DNA of 64,000 bases from Symsagittifera roscoffensis (GCF_963678635.1 NC_087062.1:77561200-77625199), one strand, 5' to 3'. Numbered from the stretch's first letter, positions 10,901 to 25,900 are shown. Numbers and translations: made by a program. The notes: generated by a model not told the origin, from the sequence alone.

Positions 10901-13900
10901 ACCAATGGAAAAACAAGCTGCTCTTCTATGTGCCTGTAATTTTTGCTAGTCTTCATTCATTTACTTCTCGTTCTACGGCCTTCGAAAATTTCAGAAGGGG
11001 GTTTGGCCTACTTGTTTTGAGTTTCTCAAATATTAAAAGCACAGATCTGAGATGATGGTTTTAATCAATAGAACAAATTATGGGGATCTCTTTTTCTCAA
11101 ATGGCAGTTACCTAAAATTCGGTTTTGTATTTTGGTTGATTTTTAAAACTTTTTGACTTTTCTCAAAAACTACCCTGACAAATCGGAGATTAAGGGTGCA
11201 ACCGAAGTTTGAAAAAAGCAGTTATGTGAATCTTACCCGCGCAAGCGGCTATGCCTTGCGTTTTGAAAAAACTATGGCCTAAGAAAATGTCCAACAGTTT
11301 TTGAAATTTTGCTCGTTTTTTGGAAAATTATTCTTTTTTTTCAATAACTATCCTGCTGATTCTGAAGTTGATAGTTCATTTAAACTATCAAGGGGCTTCG
11401 ATTTTTCCTGCGTTATGTGCTTTACTCTGTTTTTTTTTGTAGAAAAGAAGATAATGACTTCGGAAAAAAATCGTTTTTAATCTTTTTTTAGAACTTTCGT
11501 CACTAATCTCGAAAACTGCTTGCTAAATCTGATATTAGGGGTTCAATCTAAACAAAGTCAGGGTGCGGAAATCTATAATCTAGAAAAATCAGGTTGCGGA
11601 AGCATGGCTATTCCCATGCTTTAGTAGACAAAATCAATAAATTTGTGAAATGTCAATTTCTTAACATTTTTGATCGATCTTTTTCACTTATTTTCGAAAA
11701 CTACCCAGCCAAGTCTGAGGTCAAGACTTCAATTGAAAGAGTGAGTCGTAGTTTTCTCTTTTAAATAAGCGGTGAATCCCCTGCGTAAGCAGAGAAATAC
11801 AAGGGTTTAGCGTAAGGTCCTTTATTTGAAATTTTGAAATTTACGCATTGCCGTATCAGTACAATATATGATTAAAAGTATTAGAACATGGTAGATCCAG
11901 CATTAGCTAGGCCACAAATTTTTTCCAAGTGAGTGCGGCGCAGATGTAAGGACGTGAGACTCCTAATCAACTGGTCGGATATTCAATTTCGGAATATTTA
12001 AATAGTTTTATTTTTTGGTCGAATTTTTTTTTTTCTGCATAAATTGGCTACGGGGTAGAAACTTGGCTGCCTCATTGGTGTTGGGCTTATGTTTACCTTC
12101 TTGTCGGTTAAGTTACAAGCGGTCGTGGAGCAGATGTGACAACGTGATACTCCTGATTTCACTTTTTTGCCTGTTTGCTCTTTGCATTTTCCTGCATCTT
12201 TTTTGGCATATTTTGCTTGTGTTTGCGAAGCATAGCTTCGCCTCTGCGTTGAATTCATCGTTTAATCTTTTTATGATTCAAGCCTTTTGCTATAGTCCCG
12301 AGGTATGGAAACGATATCTCTGGATGCTTTTCAAGGAGCCATCAAATAATTAGGTAAAAATAAATTCAAATTCAGTGAACCAATCTGTGTATTTGACGTA
12401 GAGGTAACAAGCATGCTTGCGACTAAAAAGGCCTATTGTATCTCGCAAGAGCAGGGAGGTCTACTCCCACGACATCATAGAACTCGTCCCTCACGAACAA
12501 CATCAACAACTAAAAAGGCCTGGGCAAAAAAGTCATCATTTGTTCAGTAGAAGCTAAGTTAATAATTGTTTTTGAAAGTTTTGTGCGTGCGGATAAATAA
12601 ATTAAAATATTTTCATTGATGCTTTTTTTAATTATTGATTTTTAATTTTTGCTGGTTTCGGTTTAGTTTCTAGTCAATGGTTTGTTCGAGTGCTCAATTC
12701 AAGGTCATATGAAATTTGTTCTGGATTTTTTACATATCGAAGATATTGTCGAAGTTATTTCTTGTCGTTGCAGTTTTTGCAAACGATTTGCTTATTATAG
12801 TTTCAATTGCACGAACAAGCAAAATGATCTCAAAGGGTCATCTAAATAATTTTGATTGGCGGTTTTTCGCTTCAAACTCAATGTATATTTTCCAAGCTCT
12901 TTGATATTTTTTTTTGTATTCGCGCAAATACTTCTAACTACTGGCGAGAGCTATTTGGAATTTATTACTCGAAGTTTTACAGTTTTATCCGAAAGCGAGA
13001 TTTCATCGGCTTTCAATGTTTTCAAACATTTTTAGGTTCATACGAAGATATATATTTTTTACTCTGACGACTTCCTTAGAGATTCTGCAATTTGTTCTAT
13101 GACAATGAATTGCTGTTCATATTGTTATTTAGTTCTCAGTTCATTTTTGTGAAATTCTATAAGTTGCGTTAAAAATTTTTGAGAAGCTCGGCCTCTGGGT
13201 TATTGATTTAATTTTGCGAAATACATTAAATTTGTACTTATAATTTTTTACCATATTCGTTCGTTTTTGGATTGCAATTGGGGCGAAGCTACTAACTACT
13301 GGCTTTGCCTGTGTGTAAAAAAACCTTAATTTTCATTGCTTTTGAAAAGCTATCCTTTGTCGTGAGTCCAGTAATGGTTTTCCATCTGTCTGTTGGCTAT
13401 GATTCTTCAGTTTCAGAGTTTGCTAACACATTCGGCATCGGACTCCAGACAAGAATCGCGAAGTCCTTCAATCAATCAAAGAATCATGAATACCAATAAA
13501 GCCAAGGTAAGCAGTTAGACTATCATAATACATATTCCATGTTGTCTGAACAAGATCAAATCATTGTAAAAATTGTTAAACAAGCTATGTTTGTTGAATA
13601 AAAAAATGTTTTAACTGATTTCAATTTACAAAAAAACTCTTTCGTTCGAATATTTTTAGTAATATTTTAATGTAAGATAGATATAAATATCAAAACCCTG
13701 AGAAGTCAATCATTCGAAAAAAAAATGCCGAAGGATATAAATTTACCGAACTAAATTGATTTGACCATGAAGAGCAGTGTATGTGGAAACTTGGCCGAGG
13801 ACGACTGCATATCGGTTGAGTCGTCAACGTCTTCTTGTGACATAGTAGAAGAAGATGATATAGTTGCAGAGGAGGACCAGGAGGTAGAGGCGTCTTTCGC

Positions 13901-16900
13901 CTCCCTCATGAACAAGGTCGTTGACAAAATCAGCGACACTTTCCAAGGCGGCCCAAAGGTCAGAAGAGAAGTGGGTGTGAATTACCCACCCAGCATGCGA
14001 TGCAACTGGCTAACTTAATATTTTCAGTGTTAGATCTATGACTAACTGTCTATTTTGACCTGAGTAACTGCATGGCACGAAATGGCATGACTTAGTATGC
14101 AGTTGGTGTGTTTTGTTTTAAGAAGGTGAACTGGTGTTTTCTGTTTTAACAATGTTGTCCAACAATTGCTCTATTTGGCATGAAATATTCTCATGAAAAA
14201 ACTGAGCGGATCTCATTAACTATCCCTGCAAAAGGGGAGACTCGTTTCTAGGTCACATATGCTTAACCTGTTGAATTAGTTTTTTTTATAAGGGTGGCAA
14301 TTCGTTGCTAGGTAAAAACGTTGAAAAGATCCGACTGCGCGTATTAGGACAAAAATGTCACCGCCATGACTCGAAATTGTTTGTACAAGCTAAAATATTT
14401 CTTCGCCCAATATTTAAGTCTGCAGAAGCTCATTTTGGACAGGTTTTTGTTATTCGAAAAGCTGAACGTAAATCGTTACACCGTAATATAAAATGGAACT
14501 CACAACGAACTCACTAATTTTTTTGCTGTTATCTCTGGTAACGCTATGTCAAATCCAATTTGAACTCGTTGGTCTAGGCAATTGTTGTTCTATATTTTTT
14601 CAGAATATTCATTGTAAGCTAATTTTAACACCTTAACGTCCTTCATTTAACATTTATATCAGTGGAGTTCTAGATATCTTCGAAAGCCGATGTCTAAAAT
14701 TGAGAATTGGTCCGTAGATAGCAGCCAGCTTGCATGATTGCTTCTGAGCAAGTGATTTGAATCAGAGCCAATTATAGATTATATAAGCGTCTAATGGCTC
14801 TGGAGGTTGAAGGATTGGATGATTTGCAGTATGTTGCAGTTTTTTTTATTTTATATTTTTTTTGTCAAAAGCAAGTTTACTTCAGTTTGCAGTTTTTTAA
14901 TGTGACATATGCTCATGCCAAGCTGCTCAAACTGGCCAGTTTAAGTGACCTGGTCACTTTTTGGTCTCCTAATTTTTTCTCGTTAGTGCTGCTTATTTCA
15001 AGGAGTCCTAGCACTTGCGTTTAATAAATCCAATTTGACCCTAAAATTTTGCTGACGAACTAATTTGTTGGCCTGTTTTTTTTTCTCAAAATTTAGCTTG
15101 AGGCGCAAGCAATATTGTCAAAAAGCTAGAACTTTTTTTTCTCTGACATTAATGCTTATTGTTGATTGTCTATTTTCGAAATTGAATTGATCCTTTTATT
15201 TAAGAGTAACAGCCCGCAGTTCTTCTGATTTTGTTCAGTGTAACTCAAGTTTTTTCTCTTTAATTAAGGCAAATTACGTTTTCCAATTACAAAGGTACAG
15301 TTAACTCGAAAAAACGTGAATGATTTTTTTTTGTTTGGAAATTTGAATTTGAAATGTTATTTTTCCCAGTGTAATTACCCTTTCCATAAGCAATGGTATT
15401 GCAATCGGGTACTAGACTTTTTTCCCTTAAATAGCTTTAGGCACAGAGTTCGCACGTGAAAATATTATACGTGTTTACTGTAGAGGTGAATGTAGTGGGT
15501 ACGTGTTAGGCATGAGCCTTGTGTGCCTGTTATGAGTTCCTGTAAAAGTATTTTTGTAGAGAAATTTGTGGAGAAATCTTTTCGGCGCTTGAGTGTCGGC
15601 TTTAATTCCGTCAGCTTAATCTAAATCATTTTCGCAGATTCAATTTAAAAAAGTGAAAATTTTACACAAAAAATTTTCTATTTAAATTAAATTTTGAATT
15701 AAAAAAGTTTTCTGATTTTTTTTGTCTATTTTTTTCAGTTTGCACATTAAATTTGATTTGAGCCTTGGATGCTTTTGATTGTTCAATCAATTATTTTTTT
15801 CATATCAATTCTGGTGTAAGTAATTGAATTCATGAAATTTCGCAAATTTTTTTGTTTATTTTCTGAAGTTTTTCTACAACAATTGAAAATATTAGTTCAT
15901 CGCTTTCAAGTCCATGTTGTTTTGTGAAAGTAGCTAATTCAATTGAAAAACTAATTTCAAACAAGCTTGAATTGCCGGTAAATCAGAAATTAATAAATTT
16001 CTATCAAAAAAACTAGACGAGTTCATCGTTTTGCTATGACAAGTTGAGTTGATGTCTGCTTGGTTTCCTATTGATTTCGTTGAGTTTTTCCAAGTATGGG
16101 TAGTTTCAACAAAATTAAAACACTAGTGAAATAACTTCTGTTTTGGCTCGCTAATGAAACAATTTATTGTTTTTTACTCACGTCTTGCTAATTTGATCGG
16201 TTTTCGCGCGTTGATCTGTTTTCAAGTGTTCTCTTTGAAGGTTCAGAGAGGTGTGCTTGAAACTTTTAAAATTTCTCAAATCATTTTTTTTTGGGCTCAA
16301 CAGTCGTCTGCTCAAAGATTGTCGGCTTAGTTGCTACATCACTAATTTTTCTTTTCTTGTAGTTGTTTTCTTGATTTTAGTTGTTGAAAGTGCAGGTTTT
16401 ATTCATTCTAGTCTCAGGTGGGACCTAAAATTTTGAAGATTTTTTATGAAATTATATTTTTCTGCGGAACTTGTGTCTGCTCAAAGGTTGTCTGTTTTGT
16501 TTCCTCTTCGTAAGTTTTTTTCGACGCTAATTTAATACTCAATTTCCTGTCAAGTTAGCCTAGAATGAACATCTATCGAGACAAACGAAAATTTGATTTT
16601 TGGTAGAACTAGTTTTTTTCAACCTTTTCCTTTTCTTCGACTTATTTTTTTGTTTCGACTTTCGTCACGGAATATTTGTGCTCGGGAATGGTTTTTTCTT
16701 TAGACAAATTTGGACTTTTAATTAGCCATTTTTGACAGATTTTTTAAAAATATTCAATTTCAGATATTTCACTTTTGATCATTTTTTGTAAAGCTATTGG
16801 GGTTTAAAGATTTCCATTTTCGCCAATTTGGGACAGTTAACGCGCGATATATTTCGCGCTATTACCGAGCAAGTTGAGGTTTAATCCGCCTTTGAAATCA

Positions 16901-19900
16901 TTCCAAATTGGGTGAAAGAAGCTTTATTGCCATTATTGATTTGTTATTAGAAGCGAAATTTATCACTTTGTACTTTATTCTGTATTCGGCGTTTGGGGGG
17001 GGGGGACGGTTTTCACAAAAAATCTCAAGTTATAAAAAAAAATTTATTTTATAACATATAATTTTTTCATGTTATTACTGCTCCATAGACCTTAGAAGGT
17101 AATCGGCACAATTTGCCTTGATATACGAGCAGTCTTGTTTGTTTGTTTTCAATCGCAAGTGGTGCGAAGCTTAGCTTCGCCTCTGTGTAAACAAATCACG
17201 TAACTCTGTTTTTTTTTCTTATTGGGTTAGTTATATTACACAAGCCAATTAGCGATTTTAGGGTTGATATATTTTTTACAGTCTCCTTGCGTTTATGGAT
17301 CATTTTCGATCTGTCCGTTGGCTATGTTCATATTTTCTGTTTCTGGTCATTTTGGTTGTACAAAGGTTTTCTACATAGATTCCATTTCAAATAACATGTT
17401 TTAAGTAATTGCTGAGGTAAAGCGCATTCACCGCTGCTTGGTTATTTCTAAAAAACCATGTGCGATATAAGCATGAGCCTAAATGTTTCGAATTAGTTTT
17501 GAAAGTGTATTTTGTTTTTAAATTAGCCAATAAAATTAAAAAACATTTGAAAACTAGGTTAGTTTTATGAAAAAATATCAATCGTAGACAGTTTTTCAAA
17601 TTCAAAAAGCTTCACATTAAAACGCCAATATTTATCGATTTCCTCGGGTTTATAGAGACTTCTGTTCATTTTTTTTTCGTTCAATAAATATTCTGAAGAA
17701 TGTGCATGTAAGTCTGTTTTTGATCTGATTTCAGTTCAATTTCAAGCTGCTCTCAATTTTGTTTTGTGTCGCAATACACTAATCCTCTTGATTTTCCTAA
17801 GCACCACTCCTTCCTGGCATTAATATGCAGTAAATTTGAATCTATGGCGTCTCCCATTTGTCTATAGCGACGTATAATTGTGCCGTTTGCACCGTTAACC
17901 TCTAATTAGATCCAGAAATATAGGTTGGAAGCCCTTCTCAGTTTCCCAAGTTTATAAGATCACGAGAAAATTTCAATCTACTAAAATGGCAGTTCTATAT
18001 GCCACAGGAGTGTTTTCACTGGTAGATTTTGTTCAACGGACATTGAAGAGAACTCTCCGTTGATATTTTGGTGATATCAAATCTGCATTTGATAGTTGGA
18101 GGTATTAACCTACACAGAAAACAGACGGAACGCATAAATAACAGATTATTCAAATCTAATCTATTTTCATTGACATTTCAACTTCAAACTCATTTTCGAT
18201 CAAGGCTTTTTCGATCAAGTTTCAAGAACTTACTTAAGTAAATGATTTGAGCTTTGCAAAAAAAGCATTTTTAATATATCTGAAAATAGTGCAAATTTCA
18301 ACCGATTTTGCTGGAGATCAACCTGGCTTGTAACTAAATAGGGATGGTGTGTGAAATATTGTAGAACGTTTCACAAAAATGTTTAGCTTTTAAATTTGGC
18401 ATATAAAAGACAGGCTACGAAAAACCAATTGAAGCTTTGAAATCAATCAACTGAAAATATTTCAAAATTTCATCGATTGCATAGCTCTTGAAGAAAAAAC
18501 GTTTGCAATTTTACCCTAGCTAACTTTTTCCATTATTTTGCCAGAGAAACTTGAAACCACTCAAAGTGTCGGCATTTGAATGGTTTGTCAAAAACGTTTT
18601 CCAATATGTTGCAAGCTCTCAAAAACTAGACAAAAAGCGAAATCTTTATATTTTTTTCAAATCTTCATCTTTCGTTTACTGCTATAAGCCATACAAATAC
18701 GTGTTACTCGCCATTCTTTTGAAGTTTATCCTGGGTTCTAGGTCTTCACCTTTTCTAAAACAATCCTAAGCGATGCGTTATATGAATTGGTCATTTCCAT
18801 TTAACATACAGATTCTCTTATAGCTTACGTTTTTCGAAAAAATGAAATGCCATGCTATCTCGTCAGGATTTTGGCTCATTCGAATTTTAACAAAGCTCTT
18901 TTGTAGACTGTTAAACTTAGTGATAAGTCTTTATATTCTATCGAGATGAGTCTGCGAGGTTCCATGACTTGAATGGGATGCTTGGTAAACCAAATCTTTT
19001 GCGAATCAGTTAAAGCCTAAAAAATGTTAGAAGTTTCGCCGTAAATTTCGTTCTCGAAAACCCTTAAAAAATTTTATGCAATATTGAAGATTACAGTTAA
19101 TCAAAGCAAGTTTTGTTTAAATCTATCTGTTATTTATGTTTAATTGCGGGCTTCACGATCTCGCCACGTTTAAGCTTTTCAACTAATATTTTTGCATATT
19201 TAACGAAAGAATTTTTTTTATATTGCAATGGTTAATATATGTTTTTTCAATTTTTCTGTGTGAATTCAGTGTTTATTTAACCGAAATTAAAATAAGCTGC
19301 CCAATAGTGGAATGTTGTCAGAGTTCCCGCAGGGGTTGCGCATTTGACCTCCAATTATGGATGCCCAAATCCTTTTTGTGTACGAGATACGACGATTTAT
19401 GTGCTATAACAGAAAACTTGAGTACCAGAATACACAAATTACCAAATAATTCAAAAACTTTGAAATTCCCAACCCTGAAATTGGGTCCTCTAAGAATACT
19501 TTCAAGGATTTCAATCTTGTCTCCAAATCTGACTGCTCAAAAACCTTGTAGTTCTCGAGATATAACGTGTTTTTTTTATGATTTTTTCTCAATGTTGATA
19601 AAATTTAGACATAAAAAACTACACCAAATTGAGTTTTCAACCCAACAAGGGGGTGCTGTCAGGTTACATTCAAAGGTTGCTTTTTGGCGTCGAATCATGA
19701 CTGCTCAAATCATGTTGATTTTCGACATATGGTGTTTTTTATGATTTTTCATTTTTTTTCAGAAAACTTGGATTCTAAAAATTCAAATGATTCAAAATTC
19801 CCAACCTTGAAGGGTACTCTCAGGAGTTCTAACTTGCAAATTTTGCGTTAAATTAGTACTGCTCAAACGCTTTTAGTATCCGAGCTGTGACGTTTGTTCT

Positions 19901-22900
19901 CTTTTTTTAAAATTGGTCAAAGAATTTATATAAAAACAATTTTCACAAAGATTGAGATTCCCATCTCTATAGTGAGGTTCTGCGAGGCTACTCCCAGGAG
20001 TTTCGATTTTTGCCTCAAAATATTACTGCTCAAATCTTAGCAATTTTTCAGATATGACGGTTTGTGTGAATTTCATAAAATTTTCAGATAACTTCAATTT
20101 TGGGAATTTTTTTTTCAAAATTGGAATTTCTCAACCCTGTATTTGGGGGCCATCAGAGTACCCTCAGAAATTGAAATTTTTGCCTCCAAATTTGAATGCT
20201 AAAATCTTTATTGTTTTTGAGATATGACGTTTTTTGTTATTTGTCAAGAAAAAGTTATGGAAAACTTAAATTAAAGTTCTTCCAAATTTGAAATTCCCAA
20301 CGCCCTGCAGGGTTTTGTTAAAGTACTCTCAGGAGTTGAAAGTCTTGCGTCCTAATGCCACCGCCTATTTGTTTTTAGTTTCTGAGATGTGACATTTTTT
20401 TGTCATTCTTAAATTTTTCGAAGGAACAAGATGTAAAAACTTTATGGTTTTCCAATATGTTGCAAGCTCTCAAAAACTAGACAAAAAGCGAAATCTTTAT
20501 ATTTTTTTCAAATCTTCATCTTTCGTTTACTGCTATAAGCCATACAAATACGTGTTACTCGCCATTCTTTTGAAGTTTATCCTGGGTTCTAGGTCTTCAC
20601 CTTTTCTAAAACAATCCTAAGCGATGCGTTATATGAATTGGTCATTTCCATTTAACATACAGATTCTCTTATAGCTTACGTTTTTCGAAAAAATGAAATG
20701 CCATGCTATCTCGTCAGGATTTTGGCTCATTCGAATTTTAACAAAGCTCTTTTGTAGACTGTTAAACTTAGTGATAAGTCTTTATATTCTATCGAGATGA
20801 GTCTGCGAGGTTCCATGACTTGAATGGGATGCTTGGTAAACCAAATCTTTTGCGAATCAGTTAAAGCCTAAAAAATGTTAGAAGTTTCGCCGTAAATTTC
20901 GTTCTCGAAAACCCTTAAAAAATTTTATGCAATATTGAAGATTACAGTTAATCAAAGCAAGTTTTGTTTAAATCTATCTGTTATATATGTTTAATTGCGG
21001 GCTTCACGATCTCGCCACGTTTAAGCTATTCAACTAATATTTTTGCATATTTAACGAAAGAATTTTTTTTATATTGCAATGGTTAATATATGTTTTTTCA
21101 ATTTTTCTGTGTGAATTCAGTGTTTATTTAACCGAAATTAAAATAAGCTGCCCAATAGTGGAATGTTGTCAGAGTTCCCGCAGGGGTTGCGCATTTGACC
21201 TCCAATTATGGATGCCCAAATCCTTTTTGTGTACGAGATACGACGATTTATGTGCTATAACAGAAAACTTGAGTACCAGAATACACAAATTACCAAATAA
21301 TTCAAAAACTTTGAAATTCCCAACCCTGAAATTGGGTCCTCTAAGAATACTTTCAAGGATTTCAATCTTGTCTCCAAATCTGACTGCTCAAAAACCTTGT
21401 AGTTCTCGAGATATAACGTGTTTTTTTTATGATTTTTTCTCAATGTTGATAAAATTTAGACATAAAAAACTACACCAAATTGAGTTTTCAACCCAACAAG
21501 GGGGTGCTGTCAGGTTACATTCAAAGGTTGCTTTTTGGCGTCGAATCATGACTGCTCAAATCATGTTGATTTTCGACATATGGTGTTTTTTATGATTTTT
21601 CATTTTTTTTCAGAAAACTTGGATTCTAAAAATTCAAATGATTCAAAATTCCCAACCTTGAAGGGTACTCTCAGGAGTTCTAACTTGCAAATTTTGCGTT
21701 AAATTAGTACTGCTCAAACGCTTTTAGTATCCGAGCTGTGACGTTTGTTCTCTTTTTTTTAAAATTGGTCAAAGAATTTATATAAAAACAATTTTCACAA
21801 AGATTGAGATTCCCATCTCTATAGTGAGGTTCTGCGAGGCTACTCCCAGGAGTTTCGATTTTTGCCTCAAAATATTACTGCTCAAATCTTAGCAATTTTT
21901 CAGATATGACGGTTTGTGTGAATTTCATAAAATTTTCAGATAACTTCAATTTTGGGAATTTTTTTTTCAAAATTGGAATTTCTCAACCCTGTATTTGGGG
22001 GCCATCAGAGTACCCTCAGAAATTGAAATTTTTGCCTCCAAATTTGAATGCTAAAATCTTTATTGTTTTTGAGATATGACGTTTTTTGTTATTTGTCAAG
22101 AAAAAGTTATGGAAAACTTAAATTAAAGTTCTTCCAAATTTGAAATTCCCAACGCCCTGCAGGGTTTTGTTAAAGTACTCTCAGGAGTTGAAAGTCTTGC
22201 GTCCTAATGCCACCGCCTATTTGTTTTTAGTTTCCGAGATGTGACATTTTTTTGTCATTCTTAAATTTTTCGAAGGAACAAGATGTAAAAACTTTATGGT
22301 TTTTTCAAAGATTGAATTTAAATAAACTTGAATAAAAAGGGCTTTACAAAATTTGAAATAACCAGCCCTGTAATTAGGTGCCATCAGAGTACACTCAAAC
22401 GATGTATATCTTATTTCCACTAGATGCGGCTCTCTATAGTGTTCTTAAAACTCGAAGCACCGGAGGTGCGTTACACGCTTGTCAGTTTTAAATCTTGATA
22501 CTTGGCAGCTGCGATCACTTCCTATAAGTGTTTTTCGCAAAAAAAACAAAAAGAAAGAAGTCCTATGTCAAGCCTCCGCCTGTGATTGCGACTGTTAAGA
22601 GTCGATGAACTTAGTTCTGGCTTTTTTATAGGTGCTGATAGTTTTCTGATTTTTTTCACGGCTTCACTATCTCGCCACGTTTAAGCTTTTGAACTAATAT
22701 TTTTGCATATTTAACGAAAGAATTTTTTGACGTTATATGGTACTCTGGCAAACTCCACTATCTAACAGCGAAAGTTTAAAGGTCACAAAAAACGTGATCA
22801 ATTTCTAGTTTGGAAAATCGAATGAAGTTTGCAGATTTCGCAGCGGAATAAAAAGTTTATCTATTGATCCAGTTTTCTTAAATTGGGTTAGTTTGATTTA

Positions 22901-25900
22901 AAAAGTGCCAGTCATAAGTGTTCTGAAAATTCACAGAGTTTCAAGGGTTTTTTTTAATATTCGAAAGCCGAACTTTTTCAAAAATTAAGTCGACTTCTAT
23001 TTTCGAAAACGGAATTTAATTCCAGTTTTCTCAAAATGGGTGAGTTTTTCAAAAACGTGTCAATCATAAATTGTTCTCGAAATTCAAAGAGCATTAAGGT
23101 CATTTTTGCTGTTTACGTGCGTTCATTGACCCTTTTCTAACTGTCTGTTGGCTATGTTTAAAGATTTCCGCTGAAAAATAGTTTAGAAAATCAAGACCAT
23201 CTATTGGTCTCCAATTAATTTGGACCGAAAGTAGTTCACCTTTCTTTAAAAATAGCTCTCGTTCAAGTGTCAAAATGCGTTCAACCTTAAGAGCTTAACA
23301 TTTCGTGTTCATCGATTGTTCTTTCTCGCTCGGGAATAACTGCCCTGATTTTATCAAATTTGCACGGTGAATGGAATTTTGCATGTTAAAGCGCGGCGAA
23401 AGAGTCAAAATCTTTTAAATTGTGTTGGATAGTTTTGTGGCTTCTAGCGCACAAAAGTGGGCTCTTCCTTTTCTCCCACCTTCGAAGAAGTTTTTTGTTC
23501 ACATAGTCAGAGTGATCGAAAAATTGGCATGCGGACTAATTATTAGGACACGACAAACATATTTGATGCTTATATGAGGTGGGAGGGGCAGGGTGTAGGT
23601 AAAAGATCCAAAAGAGATTTGATTGTTAGTGTGTTTTAGATCCCCACAGACTACAATGACAAGCGTATGGCAGACGATTTGTTGCTGCTGGCGGGGTCGC
23701 AAGGGGGCCATGTGAAGAAGAAGATACAGGACATCATAGACGCGGAGAAGGAGCTGGAGATGGATGGGAAACTGAAGGTGGAGCAGCAACTAGCTCAAGG
23801 ACAAAATGCCACCACAGATGCGATAACGAGTCAGCAGTCCGAGTTTTTCAAACCGGTAAATTATTGGCAACATTTGCTATACAGCTCGCGAATGATAAAT
23901 ATACTTCAGTTTCTATGACGCTGTCACTACACAAAAGTAGGAACTTCAAAATATTCAAATTTTTATTTATTGCGACGCAAGCAACCGAACCTCTATGAGG
24001 AACAAATTTTGGTACATCGGTTAAAAAGCGATTGCTAACCTAACTTTAAAAAATTAATAAAATGTATTACAAACATATTAATTCTAATAATCAATCGCGT
24101 ATAAAAATTGAAGTAATCATACAATTATCATTAATAGATTTTTCGGTATAGTTTCACGATAATAGTTTCGGTATAGTTTCAGTCTAATGAACAGTTTAAA
24201 AAAGCCAGCCTGGTAGATTGCCAGTGGACTAATGATGTTCATTTTCAGCTGTCTCTTTATTGTAAAGAGAACATATGGAAGACTACTGTATTTTCAAGAA
24301 ATAGTAATGAGCCCTAATCTGTTGAAGTAAGTTTTTTTTGGGCAAAACAACATAAAAAACCGTTGTATTTTCCGTTCCCGCGTAATAGGGTTGAATTTTC
24401 ACCAATTTTAACCGCTTGCCTAATCAGCTCAAAGTTTGCAGAATCAACTTGAGACGATCCTGTGTCAGTATGAAACCAATTTTTTTTCCGAGAGAAGTCG
24501 CAATTTTTGCCGTGCAGCTAAGTTCCATTTCACCATTTGAAACTGAGATATGTCAGTTGCATTGAAGTACATTAGTTTTTGCCTCTAATTATTATTAAAG
24601 CTCGTATTGGTCAATTTTCATCATTGGGAAATTACTATGGTGGTCAGCTCTTGGGTGATCACGAACGTTGTGTTTTTCTATTACGGTCGTTCTTTACGGG
24701 AGAGAGAGTCTTAATTTTTGTTCATGCTCAATTTAAAATTCAATATCTGTGGTATGAGCTACAATTTTTTTCCCAGTTTTATTCCATCGGTTTTAACAAA
24801 TGATAGAAAACTTGAGCTTTCCAATAATGAAATTGCGCTGGACTAATTTTAAAATTTGATACTTTTATGTGTCAGATGAGCCTGTTGGAGAAAGAGTGGG
24901 AGTTCACAATGTGTAGCAACAAATTGGATCAAGTTAAGAAGTTTCTAGAGGAGCACCCCTTCCAAGAGGAGCCCCAGCAACACTTCAGATTTGTGAACTA
25001 TCGCTCCAAAATCAACGGAAACACAGTTCTGCACTACGCAGCTCAATGTGTGCGTGAGGCATTAATACACTTACTTCATTCGAAAGTACTTCATCGGATT
25101 AGTTTTTAGTTTTTAGAAATGAGACAAATGGCAATGCTTCGACTGCGCGTGATGCAATTGTTCGTTTTTAGGTGGCAATATTAAAAGCTTTGGAATTAAT
25201 GTGCTTTCACCTTAATTCACTGTTTTTGAAGGGCGTTTTCTGTTTACTAATGTTCTCAGCTATTCAAAGTTTTGCGAAGGTATTTTTATCGCGAAGCATT
25301 AAAATATGCAGTCAAGGATTCAACTAATTGTTTCAGTGCAATGTGAATCTGGCCATTGAGTTAATCAAGAACAGGGGCGTTGACGCTTCAATAGTGAACA
25401 ATGTAAGTGACGCGTTTCCATAAATATCCAAAGCTTTTATTTTGTACTATATTTAGGGACTTGAAGTGATTATGCCGGTAAGAGATACATAAACCATGAT
25501 GAAATGGGCTGAGTTAAGCATTATTGCGTCCCTTTTTTGCGCTTATTTGTAATAAAAACAAGTTGATTTTGCATCTAAATGTGATATTGTATTTGACCAA
25601 TTAGTCAACATTGATGAAAAAGTCAAATTTGATATGGTGTTGTGATACAATTAATTTTGGTTTTGGTTGGAGGTAGTTCAGCGTGAAACGGGATAATGCA
25701 TTTGGCAAAATTGTCTACTTAGTCAAACTGTAGTCAAACTCTAGTTTTGATATTAATTTCGATAATTAGTTATGGATGTCCGAGAAGCAAAGTAACTTAG
25801 TTTTGTCTTCTTTGCATAGATTGGTATGACACCATTGCACACGCTAGCTCAAGTGCGATTGGCTCATAACGACCCAGGAGTGAAGAAAATTACACTTGCG

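Noticed and set aside
13755-13772. Start of a separate gene at the ATG at 13767 (MKSSVCG)
   Set aside because: An acceptor AG at 13771-13772 puts the sequence in phase with the preceding SOWAH exon, and the frame ends at a donor rather than a stop. It is better read as an internal exon, although the acceptor is weak.
19223-21595. Identical 173-residue open frames at 19223-19744 and 21074-21595
   Set aside because: They lie within the 165-bp repeat units of family H, have no domain, and are identical only because of the tandem duplication.
24579-24803. 74-residue open frame in a SOWAH intron
   Set aside because: AT-rich, no family motif, and no splice phase compatible with the flanking exons.
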